A program made the position numbers and the translations under genes. The notes under the pieces are model-generated. The model had not been told where the DNA came from. It did not search any database and saw nothing but the letters and a program-made list of their open reading frames with translations. From Gammaproteobacteria bacterium (GTDB lineage: Bacteria; Pseudomonadota; Gammaproteobacteria; Arenicellales; Arenicellaceae), in contig JABDKW010000051.1 of assembly GCA_013002025.1 (NCBI GenBank), positions 31,842-95,841 on the forward strand: DNA of 64,000 bases, read 5' to 3'. Below, one piece after another: positions 36,395 to 48,188 of this stretch (the first letter of the stretch is position 1; every line of letters begins with the position of its first letter).

Positions 36395-36765
36395 GATTGC
36401 GCCTCTTCATCCAATAGCTCTCGGAGGTGATTCAGTTCTTTCTCCGAGAGCTGCTTGTTGGCAACAAAGGTGGTGAGCAGTTCCTTCATGTCGCCCTCAA
36501 ACACGCGCTGCAAAAAGCCCGCGCTCTCTGCTGCCAGGAATTCATCGCGGCCCACAATTGGCGAATAAAGATAGGCGCGTCCCTGCCGGGTAAAGCTCAA
36601 GGCCCCCTTGTTTACTAGCCGATTCAAAAATGTTTTTACGGTCTTGTCGTTCCAATCCTGATGAGACAAACGCTCCACCACCTGCTGGCTGGTCAGCGGC
36701 GAGGATTGCCACAGCGCTTCCATTACACGCTTTTCGGATTCGCTAATAGGTTTTGAAATTGGCAT
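36391..36765 (-). CDS. BlaI/MecI/CopY-family repressor
   Basis: A 124-residue winged-helix repressor: RVMEALWQSSPLTSQQVVERL then NDKTVKTFLNRLVNKGALSF (recognition helix region), with a C-terminal dimerisation and cleavage part (ELLTTFVANKQLSEKELNHL). The first gene of a two-gene unit with the M56 peptidase. Two operators of the family type sit at 36789-36804 and 36814-36829, just upstream, fitting autorepression that is lifted by proteolysis. Confidence 0.9.
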   Translation of the reverse strand: MPISKPISESEKRVMEALWQSSPLTSQQVVERLSHQDWNDKTVKTFLNRLVNKGALSFTRQGRAYLYSPIVGRDEFLAAESAGFLQRVFEGDMKELLTTFVANKQLSEKELNHLRELLDEEAQS

Positions 36766-36788
36766 AGCTGTGTCCCGGTTAAATTATT

Positions 36789-36804
36789 GATTACACATGT
36801 AATC
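36789..36804. promoter_or_regulatory. BlaI-type operator 1
   Basis: GATTACACATGTAATC, a perfect dyad containing the TACAnnTGTA core of BlaI/MecI-family operators, about 24 bases upstream of the repressor start codon. Confidence 0.8.
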
Positions 36805-36813
36805 GAGCAATTA

Positions 36814-36829
36814 GATTACAAACGTAATC
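36814..36829. promoter_or_regulatory. BlaI-type operator 2
   Basis: GATTACAAACGTAATC, near-perfect dyad with the same half-sites as operator 1 and a 25-base centre-to-centre spacing (about two and a half helical turns). Confidence 0.75.
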
Positions 36830-36898
36830 CATTCAGGTCAAGCGTAAAAGCATCCTGGCGTGGTGACCATTTTGTAACTTGGCGCTGCCGGGCGAAAA

Positions 36899-36923
36899 AA
36901 AAGCCCGGCGTGAGCCGGGCTTT
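36899..36923 (-). terminator. Intrinsic terminator of ppa
   Basis: Stem AAAGCCCGGC/GCCGGGCTTT, loop GTGA, with a run of A on the plus strand giving T residues on the minus strand, 35 bases beyond the ppa stop. Confidence 0.9.
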
Positions 36924-36957
36924 AGGGTGTTAGTTGGGCAGCGGCGCTGCACGAGCA

Positions 36958-37488
36958 TTACAGTTGATTATAACGCTCCACCGCATCAAGAATTTCTTTG
37001 CGGGCCTCATCCTTGCCGGTCCAACCGCGTACCTTGACCCATTTACCCTGCTCCAGGTCTTTATAATGCTCGAAAAAGTGTGCGATCTTATCCAGCATCT
37101 CCTGCTGAACATCTCTAAATGTTGAAACATTATTGTAGAACTTAGTGAGTTTCTCGATTGGCACGGCCAGAATCTTGGCATCGTCACCAGCCTCGTCTTC
37201 CATCTGTAACATGCCAATCGGGCGGCAGCGGACCACGGAACCGGTGACCAGAGGAAACGGGGCCAACACCAGCACATCAGCCGGGTCACCATCGTCTGAC
37301 AAGGTTTGTGGAATATAGCCATAGTTACAGGGGTAGTGCATGGCGGTAGACATAAAGCGGTCGACAAACATGGCGCCGGTATCTTTATCCACTTCGTATT
37401 TGATCGGGTCACCGTAGCGGGGGATTTCGACGATCACATTTACATCATCCGGCAGCGCGCTGCCGGGGCCAACGTTATTTAAAGGCAT
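36958..37488 (-). CDS. ppa: Soluble inorganic pyrophosphatase (family I)
   Basis: A 176-residue cytosolic enzyme, the same length as E. coli Ppa, hydrolysing pyrophosphate to phosphate. Active-site [11 protein letters not shown] carries the metal-binding Asp triad, with [13 protein letters not shown] loop (CNYGYIPQT) present. A TATAAT on the minus strand at 37536-37531 is a possible -10 element. It is divergent from the membrane pyrophosphatase hppA, so two pyrophosphatases of different type share one intergenic region of 284 bases. Confidence 0.96.
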   Translation of the reverse strand: MPLNNVGPGSALPDDVNVIVEIPRYGDPIKYEVDKDTGAMFVDRFMSTAMHYPCNYGYIPQTLSDDGDPADVLVLAPFPLVTGSVVRCRPIGMLQMEDEAGDDAKILAVPIEKLTKFYNNVSTFRDVQQEMLDKIAHFFEHYKDLEQGKWVKVRGWTGKDEARKEILDAVERYNQL

Positions 37489-37772
37489 GGTGAAATTGCT
37501 CTGAATGAATGGTCTTGAAATTGGGGCTGTATTATACTGACCGCGCCGCTGAATACAGCGGCATTCTATTTAAAACAACAACTTTATTTTCCCGACCGAT
37601 TCCATTCTAAAACCGGCTTATTACTTCACACAAGCGGGCTGATTGACCGCGTAATATGCGCTCTCAATCAGGCCAATCAAGCATTTATTACTAGCATCAG
37701 GGTCAGCCGCCTCAGAGCGAGCAGCCAGGTGCGGTACGGCATGGAACAAATGGGGAGCTAACGGAGGACATT

Positions 37773-39779
37773 ATGTCTTTACAAGCAGTTCCAGTGCTTC
37801 TTGGGCTCTTTGGTCTGGCCGCCGCATTTATGATTTATGCGGTAATCGTCAAGCAAAAAGTCAGCGATGCGAAAGTAGCCAGCATTGGCCACCAAATTCA
37901 CATCGGCGCCATGGCCTTCATGCGCCGCGAATACTCTATCATGGCCATTTTTGTGGTGGTGTTGGCGGTATTGGTCGCGGTGTCCGATCTCGGCCTGCAC
38001 ACTATGTATGCCTTTTTGTTAGGCGCATTTTGCTCCGCATTCGCGGGTTATATTGGTATGTTTACGGCCACTAAAGCCAATACTCGAACCACCTCCGCAG
38101 CCCATGAGCAAGGCGCGTCTGCGGCGTTGACCATCGCCTTTTATGGTGGCTCGGTGATGGGTCTGACCGTCGCGGCCATGGGCTTGCTGGGTCTTGGCAT
38201 TTTGTACTATTTCTACGGCGGTGACCCGCACAGTGCGCATACCATTCATGGCTTTGGCATGGGTGCATCGGTCGTTGCTTTGTTCTCACGTGTGGGCGGC
38301 GGTATTTTCACCAAGAGCGCCGACGTTGGCGCGGATCTGGTGGGTAAGGTCGAAGCCGGCATTCCGGAAGACGACCCCCGTAACCCCGCGGTGATCGCCG
38401 ATAACGTTGGTGACAATGTGGGCGACGTGGCCGGCATGGGTTCTGATATTTTTGAATCCTATTGCGGCTCAATGATTGCCACTATCGCAATCGCCGCTAC
38501 GCTGTCTGCGGCGATGCTGGCACAGTTGGGCGACCAACAGGCGCTGATGGGCCTGCCTTTGGCATTATCATCACTGGGCCTGCTGTGCTCCGTCGCCGGG
38601 ATTATTCTGGTGCGTTTGATGAGCAGCATGTCTGCCGAGAAGGCATTGCGAATCGGCACCATGGGTACGTCAGTGCTGTTTATTCTGACCTCTTACATCC
38701 TGGTGCAGAAGTTTGGCATCAGCAGCTCTGTCTGGTGGTCTGTGTTAATTGGTTCCGTAGGCGGCATTATTATTGGCCTGGTGACTGAGTACTACACTGC
38801 CGGCAAACCGATCCGCACCATTGCTGCCGCAGGCGACACTGGTGCCGCGACGGTGATTATCGCCGGGCTGGCGATTGGTATGGAATCAGTTGTGATCCCG
38901 ATTCTCACACTAAGCGGAATTATTTATTTCTCAAGTGAGTTCGCCGGTCTCTATGGCGTGGGGATTGCGGCGGTGGGCATGTTAGCGACGGTCGGTATTA
39001 CCATGGCAATTGATGCCTACGGTCCGGTGGCCGATAACGCCGGCGGCATTGCCGAAATGGCTGGCCTGGGTGAAGACACGCGTAAGATCACCGACTCTCT
39101 GGACGAGGTGGGCAACACCACGGCGGCCATTGGTAAGGGTTTCGCGATTGGCGCAGCCGCACTGGCGGCGCTGGCTATTATGTCTGCCTTTATCGAAACA
39201 GTGACGCTGAGAATTCCTGGCTTTAGTTTGCAGATTAATAACCCGGAAGTATTAGTGGGTATGTTTATCGGCGGCATCTTCCCGTTCCTGGTCAGTAGCC
39301 TGACCATGACCGCGGTAGGCGAAGCGGCCTTTGATATGATCAAAGAAGTGCGGCGTCAGTTTAAGGAAATCCCTGGCTTGCTGGAAGGCACCGCCGAACC
39401 GGATACCGAACGCTGCGTCGACATTGCCACCACGGCCGCGCTAAAACGTATGATTCTGCCTGGCATTCTGGCGGTTTCCGCGCCTGTGGTGGTCGGCTTT
39501 GGCATCAGCGCACAAGCGTTAGGCGGCATGCTGGGTGGCGCATTACTTGGCTGCGTGTTGCTGGCCATCACCATGGCGAACGCCGGTGGTGCCTGGGACA
39601 ACGCCAAGAAATATGTCGAGCGTGGTAATCACGGTGGCAAGGGGTCTGATACCCATGCCGCCACAGTGGTTGGCGATACGGTAGGCGACCCGTTTAAGGA
39701 TACCTCCGGCCCCTCCATGAACATCCTGATTAATGTGATGGCAATTGTCAGCCTGGTAATTGCCCCGCTGCTCAGCTGA
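37773..39779 (+). CDS. hppA: Membrane-bound proton (or sodium)-translocating pyrophosphatase
   Basis: A 668-residue protein with about 16 membrane helices. It couples pyrophosphate hydrolysis to ion pumping. Substrate motifs: [20 protein letters not shown] near residues 175-194 and DNVGDNVGD at 210-218. [10 protein letters not shown] near residues 446-455 has Ala at the position that is Lys in K+-independent enzymes, so this is predicted K+-dependent; H+ versus Na+ cannot be settled by eye. Strong SD GGAGGA at 37763-37768 precedes the ATG. A terminator follows at 39801. Confidence 0.95.
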   Translation: MSLQAVPVLLGLFGLAAAFMIYAVIVKQKVSDAKVASIGHQIHIGAMAFMRREYSIMAIFVVVLAVLVAVSDLGLHTMYAFLLGAFCSAFAGYIGMFTATKANTRTTSAAHEQGASAALTIAFYGGSVMGLTVAAMGLLGLGILYYFYGGDPHSAHTIHGFGMGASVVALFSRVGGGIFTKSADVGADLVGKVEAGIPEDDPRNPAVIADNVGDNVGDVAGMGSDIFESYCGSMIATIAIAATLSAAMLAQLGDQQALMGLPLALSSLGLLCSVAGIILVRLMSSMSAEKALRIGTMGTSVLFILTSYILVQKFGISSSVWWSVLIGSVGGIIIGLVTEYYTAGKPIRTIAAAGDTGAATVIIAGLAIGMESVVIPILTLSGIIYFSSEFAGLYGVGIAAVGMLATVGITMAIDAYGPVADNAGGIAEMAGLGEDTRKITDSLDEVGNTTAAIGKGFAIGAAALAALAIMSAFIETVTLRIPGFSLQINNPEVLVGMFIGGIFPFLVSSLTMTAVGEAAFDMIKEVRRQFKEIPGLLEGTAEPDTERCVDIATTAALKRMILPGILAVSAPVVVGFGISAQALGGMLGGALLGCVLLAITMANAGGAWDNAKKYVERGNHGGKGSDTHAATVVGDTVGDPFKDTSGPSMNILINVMAIVSLVIAPLLS

Positions 39780-39800
39780 TTGTTTTCAGATAAGTAAAAG

Positions 39801-39825
39801 AAAAGGCCAGCATTGCTGGCCTTTT
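39801..39825 (+). terminator. Intrinsic terminator of hppA
   Basis: Perfect 11-bp inverted repeat AAAAGGCCAGC/GCTGGCCTTTT with loop ATT, followed by CTTTG. Confidence 0.9.
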
Positions 39826-39856
39826 CTTTGTCTGCTCGGCACGTGCCGGGGCTGCG

Positions 39857-40183
39857 CTAATCACCCGCGGTGGTTAACAGAGATTTAATCGCCACAATCA
39901 ATACAGCGGGTGACGCAAAGGCACTTAAATTGGCGGCAATGCCGGCGATACTGTCGCCCAAACCGGGCAAGCCATTGAGTGCACTGGCGGTTGCCAGAAA
40001 GGCGATGCCGGCAATTAGAAAAGTGCGCGATTCCGCGCCGCTGACGTTTACAAAACCAACGATGGCGCCCAACAAAACAAGGATTGTGCCAAGATGGGGA
40101 ATGCCGAGATTGATCAGGCCGGCAATGACGGCAATAATTACTCCGGCAAGAAAAAGATAATGACCTATTTGTGATTTATTCAT
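39857..40183 (-). CDS. Small membrane protein, unknown
   Basis: A 108-residue hydrophobic protein with four segments (FLAGVIIAVIAGLI, LGTILVLLGAIVGFV, FLIAGIAFLATASAL, AVLIVAIKSLL), moderately Gly/Ala-rich. Family not recognised. It lies 61 bases downstream of the M48 peptidase gene on the same strand and could be part of that transcript. Confidence 0.65.
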   Translation of the reverse strand: MNKSQIGHYLFLAGVIIAVIAGLINLGIPHLGTILVLLGAIVGFVNVSGAESRTFLIAGIAFLATASALNGLPGLGDSIAGIAANLSAFASPAVLIVAIKSLLTTAGD

Positions 40184-40244
40184 AGCAAGTCTCCGACGGT
40201 AGGTTGAGTTAGCTGCAATACATTAGCGTGAAACGACTGTTAAT

Positions 40245-42227
40245 CTAGCTTGGCTTGCCAACGTATTGCAACAGCGGCAGCGGCACATGAATCAGGGAAC
40301 AAATCACGCGCAACATCTCGTGCTCCGCAGTGACGATTCTTTTGTCATCGGCAACCGTGGTGGCCAACGCTTTGACCACCTCGTTTTTGTCCTTGGGTCG
40401 CAGCTGATCGAGCGTATTCAGTGCTTTATCGAGCGACTGCTGCCAGTCATCCTTAAAACTCAGATTGGTATGGTTGATGCCGACTGAAGACATGCCCGCT
40501 TTAAAGGCGCGCTGGGCCAACTGCAGCCCCGCCCCGCCGTCCATCTGCTGGCCGTGCGAGGCAACAATCGATATCACGGTCGATAACTCATGTGGATGGC
40601 CGGACAATTTCTTGCGACCATGCAAGCGGCTGCGGCTGGGGTTTTTTGCTTCAGTGAGATATTGCTTGACCAGACGAGACAACAGATACTCAAACGAATC
40701 GACCTTGTGATCAAAGCTCACCAGATGATTAATCATAATCATGATTTTTTCGATTTCTGCGATCGGCCGACGCTTTAAGGCTGGAAAACAGATCTCCAAT
40801 AATGGCAAGCGCTGGTCCGCCGCCAGTGGCGGATTGGCATTTAAAAGGTGCGAAAGTTTGCCTTCAGAGATATCCCCCATGTATCGCAATACGGCCAGCA
40901 TCTGTTGTTCACGAATCTGCGGATTGTCATCCAGCAAGCAGTAAAACAATACTTCCGGTGCCCATTCCAGGCTACGCGCCGCAGAGCTGAGCCCGCCCGG
41001 AATATCAGCCGCCAACACGGCGGCAGCGAGGATGCGCTCGATTTCCGGGTTGCCAATATTCTCAATTAAACCGTCAACACTAAAAAATCCACCAGATCGT
41101 TGGCCCTCCTTTTCATTGGCTTGCTCGCGCTCTGCCTGTTCGGCCTGAATGTGTTCCCGGTGCTCCTGAGCCTGTAGTTTTTTGGCCAGGCTGGCAATTT
41201 CTTCCGGATCAAAGCGCCGCTCAATGCGCTCGATGCGCTTGGGCAGGGGCGGATGCGTGGCGAACAAAAAGCTACGGTAGCCGGCCCCGAACAGCATGTG
41301 GCTGACTTCTTCGGCATCGGTGTTCAGGTAAGAGGAGTGATTGTAGGCGGCAATTTTTTTCAAGGCGCCGGCGATTCCGCTGGGGTCGCGAGTGAATTGC
41401 ACGGACGACGCGTCTGCCAGATATTCTCGTTGTCGCGACAGGGCGGATTTCATCCAGCGGGCGAAAAATAATCCAAGATAACCAATCAAAACTAAGGCTA
41501 AACCAATGGCCACCACTGCACCTGCATTGTTATCACGAGAAGATGAGATACGGTAGCGATTACTACTCAAAAGTTTGCGGCCGAAAATTGCCAATACGGT
41601 AATACCGAAAATGACGCCCATCATGCGGATGTTGATGCGCATGTCGCCATTAAAGATATGGCTGAACTCGTGTGCGATCACGCCCTGTAACTCTGATCGG
41701 CTAAGCTTTTCAAGCGTGCCCTGCGTAACCGCCACCGCAGCATCAGCCGGCGAGTAACCAGCGGCAAACGCATTAATGCCGGGCTCGTTCTCCATCACAT
41801 AGACTTCGGGTACGGGGGTGCCAGAGGCCAAGGCGATTTCTTCCACCACGTTGTAGAGTCGCCGTCGTAACGGGTCCCGCGCATCGGGGGTTACGATGGC
41901 AGCGCCCATGTCGCGAGCCACCTTGCCGCCACCGCTGCGTAAACTGACAATTTTGCCAAGACTGGCCAAGCCGATAACGCCGCCGGTGGCAATACTGCTT
42001 CCGAGCAACAGGTCTGAGTTATTGGCCCAGGTTTGTGGGTCGAGCACTGTGGCGACCCCGGGTTGCGAGATGTGTCCGACCCCGGTGCTAAGGGGCACCT
42101 GCAGCGAAAACAGAGCCAGTACAATCAGGTCAACGGCCAGGACAATTAAAACCGCGACCGCGATAAACGCAATGATAATCCAGCGCGATTGCTTGCGCGC
42201 TTTCGCCTGATGTTCGAAGAAATTCAT
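40245..42227 (-). CDS. HtpX-type M48 peptidase with C-terminal TerB-like extension
   Basis: A 660-residue protein, about twice the size of HtpX. N-terminal membrane helices at about 17-40 and 76-92; zinc motif HEFSH at residues 186-190 with Glu268 in QREYLADAS as third ligand; two further helices between. The catalytic domain ends near residue 350; then a charged helical stretch (about 345-375) and a large soluble C-terminal region whose end (KALATTVADDKRIVTAEHEMLRVI) looks like a TerB-like helical domain. Expected to degrade or process membrane proteins. It is preceded by lemA in a two-gene arrangement common for this type. Confidence 0.85.
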   Translation of the reverse strand: MNFFEHQAKARKQSRWIIIAFIAVAVLIVLAVDLIVLALFSLQVPLSTGVGHISQPGVATVLDPQTWANNSDLLLGSSIATGGVIGLASLGKIVSLRSGGGKVARDMGAAIVTPDARDPLRRRLYNVVEEIALASGTPVPEVYVMENEPGINAFAAGYSPADAAVAVTQGTLEKLSRSELQGVIAHEFSHIFNGDMRINIRMMGVIFGITVLAIFGRKLLSSNRYRISSSRDNNAGAVVAIGLALVLIGYLGLFFARWMKSALSRQREYLADASSVQFTRDPSGIAGALKKIAAYNHSSYLNTDAEEVSHMLFGAGYRSFLFATHPPLPKRIERIERRFDPEEIASLAKKLQAQEHREHIQAEQAEREQANEKEGQRSGGFFSVDGLIENIGNPEIERILAAAVLAADIPGGLSSAARSLEWAPEVLFYCLLDDNPQIREQQMLAVLRYMGDISEGKLSHLLNANPPLAADQRLPLLEICFPALKRRPIAEIEKIMIMINHLVSFDHKVDSFEYLLSRLVKQYLTEAKNPSRSRLHGRKKLSGHPHELSTVISIVASHGQQMDGGAGLQLAQRAFKAGMSSVGINHTNLSFKDDWQQSLDKALNTLDQLRPKDKNEVVKALATTVADDKRIVTAEHEMLRVICSLIHVPLPLLQYVGKPS

Positions 42228-42282
42228 CGCTGCTTGATAGGCCCTGCGCAGCTGTTATAAGGGGTTGGTAACTTTGGCAATT

Positions 42283-42870
42283 TTAAAAGTCTACCTTGGG
42301 CGCTTCGCGCTTAGCCTCGTCTTCGATTTCGAGCAGTTGCGCGGGCGTGAAATTAAACCAGCCGGCCACAATATTGCTGGGGAATTGCTCACGCAGGTTG
42401 TTGTACATCATTACCGCGTCGTTGAACGCCTGGCGTGCAAAGGAGACTTTATTTTCCGTAGTGGTTATCTCTTCAGACAGCTGCATCATATTTTCATTGG
42501 CTTTCAGGTCAGGATAGGATTCTGAGAGTGCAAACAAGCGCCCCAGAGCGCCACTTAAGCCCTGCTCGGCCTGGGCCAGTTGGGCCATGGCATCCGGGTC
42601 GGTGGGGTCTGCCTTGGCGTTACTGAGACCGGTAACGGCGGCATTACGGGCATTGATAACCGCCTCCAGCGTTTCCCGCTCATGCGCCATATAGCCTTTG
42701 GCGGTTTCCACCAGGTTGGGAATCAAATCATGTCTGCGGGTCAGCTGCACATCAATTTGTGCGAAGGCATTTTTGTATGCATTGCGGCCTGCGACCAGGC
42801 GGTTGTAAAGGCCGACCAGAAACAAAATAATGCCGACGAATATAATTAACAGAACGGTTCCAGTACCCAT
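42283..42870 (-). CDS. lemA: LemA family protein
   Basis: A 195-residue protein with an N-terminal membrane helix (VLLIIFVGIILFLVGLYN) and a long helical-bundle domain containing AYKNAFAQIDVQLTRRHDLIPNL and FARQAFNDAVMMYNN, the LemA signature. The helical domain is expected outside the cytoplasm or facing it depending on topology. LemA genes often neighbour HtpX-type or TPM-domain genes, as here, and are thought to partner the protease. Confidence 0.93.
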   Translation of the reverse strand: MGTGTVLLIIFVGIILFLVGLYNRLVAGRNAYKNAFAQIDVQLTRRHDLIPNLVETAKGYMAHERETLEAVINARNAAVTGLSNAKADPTDPDAMAQLAQAEQGLSGALGRLFALSESYPDLKANENMMQLSEEITTTENKVSFARQAFNDAVMMYNNLREQFPSNIVAGWFNFTPAQLLEIEDEAKREAPKVDF

Positions 42871-43035
42871 GTGTAAGAGCCTCGCTTGGTTGCTGTGATA
42901 TGTGCTTTGACAGTTGCCGTAAACGACAAAATTGACTGCGCCGATGACAGAATGCTCAGCGGCTTAAAAATGCCAACCCTTTATAACAGATAAGGGCAAA
43001 AGGTGAAAATTCCACCGGCGGCAATTTTTGGCCAC

Positions 43036-43072
43036 AAAAAAACCCGCAGTGTATTCACACGGCGGGTTTTTT
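43036..43072 (-). terminator. Terminator of the atp operon
   Basis: Stem CCCGC-A-GTGT / ACAC-G-GCGGG with one mismatch, loop ATTC, flanked by seven A and six T. Read on the minus strand it lies just beyond the atpC stop at 43089. Confidence 0.85.
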
Positions 43073-43088
43073 AATCCGGGCCTGAGAC

Positions 43089-43505
43089 TCAGGTGTTGCG
43101 ACGAATCTTTTTGAGGGCCTGCAATTGCGCTGCGGCCTGAGCCAGTTCGGCTTTGGCTTTGGCATAATTAATATCAGCGGTGCTGTCTTTCAGTGCCTGT
43201 TCGGCTTTGCGTTGCGCTTCCAGTGCGGCCGCTTCATCCAGGTCATCTGCTCGAATAGCGGTATCAGACAAGACCGTTACCTTCTTGGGGGTTACCTCAA
43301 GAATGCCACCAGAGACGTAGATAACCTGTTCACTGCCGTCCTCATCCTGAATTCGAACATCGCCAGGGCGAAGGTTCGTTAGCAGTGGCGCATGCTGCGG
43401 ATAAATTCCGAGTTCACCAGCTTCCGCCGAGGCAATCACCACGGCGGCTTTGCCCGAAAATATCTCGTGCTCGGCACTGACCACTTCAACTTGTATTGTG
43501 CTCAT
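43089..43505 (-). CDS. atpC: F-type ATP synthase subunit epsilon
   Basis: A 138-residue F1 central-stalk subunit: N-terminal beta-sandwich ([15 protein letters not shown] through [13 protein letters not shown]) and C-terminal two-helix hairpin rich in Ala, Lys and Glu that regulates ATPase activity. Last gene of the operon, followed by the terminator. Unlike in E. coli, glmU and glmS do not follow. Confidence 0.96.
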   Translation of the reverse strand: MSTIQVEVVSAEHEIFSGKAAVVIASAEAGELGIYPQHAPLLTNLRPGDVRIQDEDGSEQVIYVSGGILEVTPKKVTVLSDTAIRADDLDEAAALEAQRKAEQALKDSTADINYAKAKAELAQAAAQLQALKKIRRNT

Positions 43506-43603
43506 CTTGCGTTTCGACCTGTTGTTAAATCGGCTTAGCCTGTAGGCAAAGAATTAGTTCAGGGAAGTGCCGCACTGAAGTTACGGCAACCCCCGATTAA
43601 ACC

Positions 43604-44995
<1,392 letters not shown>

Positions 44996-45031
44996 TTAAA
45001 TACCTAAATAAATTTTCAGTTTTACTGCTTT

Positions 45032-45898
45032 TTAGACTGCGGCCGCGCCGCCAACGATCTCAGAAATCTCCTGAGTGATCGCTGCCTGACGAGCCTTGTT
45101 ATAGACCAGTTCCAATTCGCCAATCAAATCACCAGCGTTGTCGCTGGCAGCCTTCATAGCGACCATACGGGCCGATTGCTCACAGGCAACATTCTCTACT
45201 ACCGCCTGATAAATCTGTGATTCGATATAACGAGACAAGACGGTATCCAAAATTGGTTTTGCGTCGGGCTCGTAGATATAGTCAAAGTAATCGGGCACCT
45301 CGGAAGCGGCTTGCTCATCGCTCTTGATCGGCAATAATTGCAGCGATTCCGGCGCCTGGGTCATAGTGTTCACGAATTCATTCGACACTACAAACAGGCG
45401 GTCGATTCGACCCTCTTCATAGGCATCCAGCATGGATTTGATGGCACCCAGTAAATCACTCAGATTTGGCTGGTCACCATAGTGAGACGCTTCTGACACG
45501 ACTTTGCCACCCGCGCGACGGAAATACGCCAGCGCTTTAGCGCCTATAGTCGCGATGTCTACCTCGACATTCTTGGCATCCCAGTCAGCCATTTCGGCGA
45601 CCGATTTACGGAACACGTTCATGTTCAATCCGCCGCACAGACCGCGGTCTGAACTCACCACAATGTAGCCAACACGCTTCACATCACGCTCAATGGTAAA
45701 CGGGTGCTTGTACTCCAGGCTGGCCGTGGAAATATGCGCGACAACCGAGCGAATTTTTTGCGCATAGGGTCGGGCCGCCAACATGCGGTCCTGCGCTTTG
45801 CGCATTTTGCTCGCCGCCACCATTTCCATGGCTTTGGTGATCTTCTGCGTACTTTTTACGCTGGAGATCTGATCACGAATTTCTTTTCCGACTGCCAT
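45032..45898 (-). CDS. atpG: F-type ATP synthase subunit gamma
   Basis: A 288-residue rotor shaft subunit. N-terminal coiled-coil [23 protein letters not shown] (shortened here: [10 protein letters not shown]), middle Rossmann-like part with [11 protein letters not shown], and C-terminal [18 protein letters not shown], all matching the family. Between atpA and atpD as usual, but with a rather long 156-base gap from atpA that contains no ORF. Confidence 0.97.
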   Translation of the reverse strand: MAVGKEIRDQISSVKSTQKITKAMEMVAASKMRKAQDRMLAARPYAQKIRSVVAHISTASLEYKHPFTIERDVKRVGYIVVSSDRGLCGGLNMNVFRKSVAEMADWDAKNVEVDIATIGAKALAYFRRAGGKVVSEASHYGDQPNLSDLLGAIKSMLDAYEEGRIDRLFVVSNEFVNTMTQAPESLQLLPIKSDEQAASEVPDYFDYIYEPDAKPILDTVLSRYIESQIYQAVVENVACEQSARMVAMKAASDNAGDLIGELELVYNKARQAAITQEISEIVGGAAAV

Positions 45899-46054
45899 AG
45901 TATTTCTGTGCCTCTACGTGGTTTTGACTTTTAAGCTTGAGATTTTGTGCTCAATCGAGGCGCAAACACGCGCAGAATGTGAGCGTACACAAAGTACGTG
46001 ATCATTCGAGCATGTTTGTAACGACGAGTGAGGGCAAAAGGTCATGGTTAAAAA

Positions 46055-47596
46055 TTAAAAGCTTCCGTTGGCCTTGAAGTCTTTGATTGCCCCATGCAAC
46101 GCTTCAACCACTTCATCTGACAATTTCGGAGTCGCATTGATGCTGTCCAGCAAATCGCCGAAGTTGGCTTTTAAATGCGCCTGCATGGCGGCTTCCGCAG
46201 CCACCACTTTGTCTTTGTCTACGTCATCGAAATAACCTTCGTTGGCGGCAAACAGAGACGCAGCAATCTGCGCTGTGGACATGGGTGAATACTGCTTCTG
46301 TTTCATCAGTTCAGTAACCCGCTCACCACGCGACAATTGTGCGCGGGTTGCTTCATCAAGGTCGGATGCGAACTGCGAGAAAGCGGCCAATTCACGGTAT
46401 TGCGCCAGTGCCAATCGAACACCACCACCCAATTTCTTAATGATGTTGGTTTGTGCATTACCACCCACTCGCGATACCGACAGACCCGGGTCTACCGCCG
46501 GACGAATACCGGAGTTAAACAAGTCAGTCTCCATAAAAATCTGACCATCGGTAATAGAGATCACGTTGGTTGGTACAAACGCGGATACGTCACCGGCTTG
46601 CGTTTCAATGATCGGCAACGCGGTTAAAGAACCGGTTTTACCTTTCACACCGGTGCGGCGTTCTACTTCAGTTTCGTTGATGCGTGAAGCGCGCTCTAAC
46701 AGGCGCGAGTGCAAATAGAACACGTCGCCGGGATACGCTTCACGGCCCGGCGGGCGGCGCAATAGCAAGGATACTTCACGATAAGCAACCGCCTGCTTGG
46801 ACAAATCATCATAGATGATCAGTGCGTCTTCGCCGTTATCTCGGTAGTACTCACCCATGGAGCAACCGGAATAGGGCGCAATGTATTGCAGGGCCGCAGA
46901 ATCAGAAGCGTTGGCTGCCACAATGGTGGTGTATTCCATGGCGCCGTGCTCTTCGAGCTTACGAACCACAGAAGCAACCGAGGATGCTTTCTGGCCGATG
47001 GCCACATAGAAACATTTCACGCCGGCGCCTTTCTGGTTAATGATGGTGTCAACTGCAACGGCCGTTTTGCCGGTCTGACGGTCACCAATAATCAACTCAC
47101 GCTGACCCCGGCCAATCGGCACCATGGCGTCGATTGATTTAAAACCGGTTTCCAATGGTTGATCCACACCTTGACGCTCAATTACCCCAGGTGCGATTTT
47201 TTCAATCGGAGACGTCTCGGTTGTTTCCACCGCACCTTTGCCATCGATCGGGCGCCCCAGTGAATCCACAACACGGCCCAACAGAGCGGGGCCGACTGGC
47301 ACTTCCAGAATGCGACCGGTACATTTGACTGTGTCACCTTCCGAAATGTGCTTATAGTCACCCAGCACCACCGCGCCGACTGAATCCTGTTCCAGATTCA
47401 GTGCCAGTCCAAATACATCGCCCGGGAATTCCAGCATCTCACCCTGCATAGCTTCAGTAAGCCCATGAATGCGTGCGATACCATCGGTCAGGCTAACCAC
47501 CGTACCTTCGGTACGGGATTCGGCTGATGCTTCAAAGTTTTTAATCCGATCCTTAATCAGGTTGCTGATTTCAGATGGGTTCAATTGCGTTGTCAT
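46055..47596 (-). CDS. atpA: F-type ATP synthase subunit alpha
   Basis: A 513-residue non-catalytic nucleotide-binding subunit. N-terminal membrane-contact region [18 protein letters not shown]-loop GDRQTGKTA, arginine finger region in SISDGQ-type loop (SITDGQIF) and the [11 protein letters not shown] segment. Standard length and position in the operon. Confidence 0.97.
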   Translation of the reverse strand: MTTQLNPSEISNLIKDRIKNFEASAESRTEGTVVSLTDGIARIHGLTEAMQGEMLEFPGDVFGLALNLEQDSVGAVVLGDYKHISEGDTVKCTGRILEVPVGPALLGRVVDSLGRPIDGKGAVETTETSPIEKIAPGVIERQGVDQPLETGFKSIDAMVPIGRGQRELIIGDRQTGKTAVAVDTIINQKGAGVKCFYVAIGQKASSVASVVRKLEEHGAMEYTTIVAANASDSAALQYIAPYSGCSMGEYYRDNGEDALIIYDDLSKQAVAYREVSLLLRRPPGREAYPGDVFYLHSRLLERASRINETEVERRTGVKGKTGSLTALPIIETQAGDVSAFVPTNVISITDGQIFMETDLFNSGIRPAVDPGLSVSRVGGNAQTNIIKKLGGGVRLALAQYRELAAFSQFASDLDEATRAQLSRGERVTELMKQKQYSPMSTAQIAASLFAANEGYFDDVDKDKVVAAEAAMQAHLKANFGDLLDSINATPKLSDEVVEALHGAIKDFKANGSF

Positions 47597-47637
47597 GACG
47601 TCAAGTCCTCAACGTTAGTTAAATTTGTAAATTAATT

Positions 47638-48174
47638 TTAGCGAAGCAACGTGGTGCTTAACTTGTCCAGACGGCCCTTGGCAGAACCATCGATCACCAG
47701 GTCGCCCGCTTTTACCACCGCGCCACCCATCAGGGAGGCATCGACGGTTTCCTGCAAGCTGACTTTCAAGCCCAGACGTTTTGCCAGCGCCGCTTCCAAC
47801 GCTGACTTTTGCTGCTCAGTAAGCGCCATCGCGGTAACCACCTCAGCATTGACCAAAGCTTGCGCCTTAGCCACCAGTTCGGTGAACTGTTGATGGATAT
47901 CATCCAGCGCTTCAAGACGATCATTCTGCACCAACAAGCGCACAAAGTTATCGCCACCGGGGGGCAGTTGCTCAGCGCTGATATCAATCAGCAAATCGGC
48001 AATCTTGTCGGCCTCAACGCGCGGGTCATTGACCAATCCGCTGAAGTCATCGTCGGCCGCTACGGCGGCCAGATGCGACAGCGCATTAGACCAGCCCGCG
48101 AAGGACTCGGTTTCCTGCGCCAACTCATACAGCGCCTTGGCGTAGGGTCGGGCAGTGGATGCGTTATCGGCCAT
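47638..48174 (-). CDS. atpH: F-type ATP synthase subunit delta
   Basis: A 178-residue peripheral-stalk subunit that ties F1 alpha to the b-dimer. N-terminal STARPYAKALYELAQE helix bundle and the C-terminal VDASLMGGAVVKAGDLVIDGS signature are clear. 14 bases after atpF. Confidence 0.96.
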   Translation of the reverse strand: MADNASTARPYAKALYELAQETESFAGWSNALSHLAAVAADDDFSGLVNDPRVEADKIADLLIDISAEQLPPGGDNFVRLLVQNDRLEALDDIHQQFTELVAKAQALVNAEVVTAMALTEQQKSALEAALAKRLGLKVSLQETVDASLMGGAVVKAGDLVIDGSAKGRLDKLSTTLLR

Positions 48175-48188
48175 GGATCAGCTCCGGC

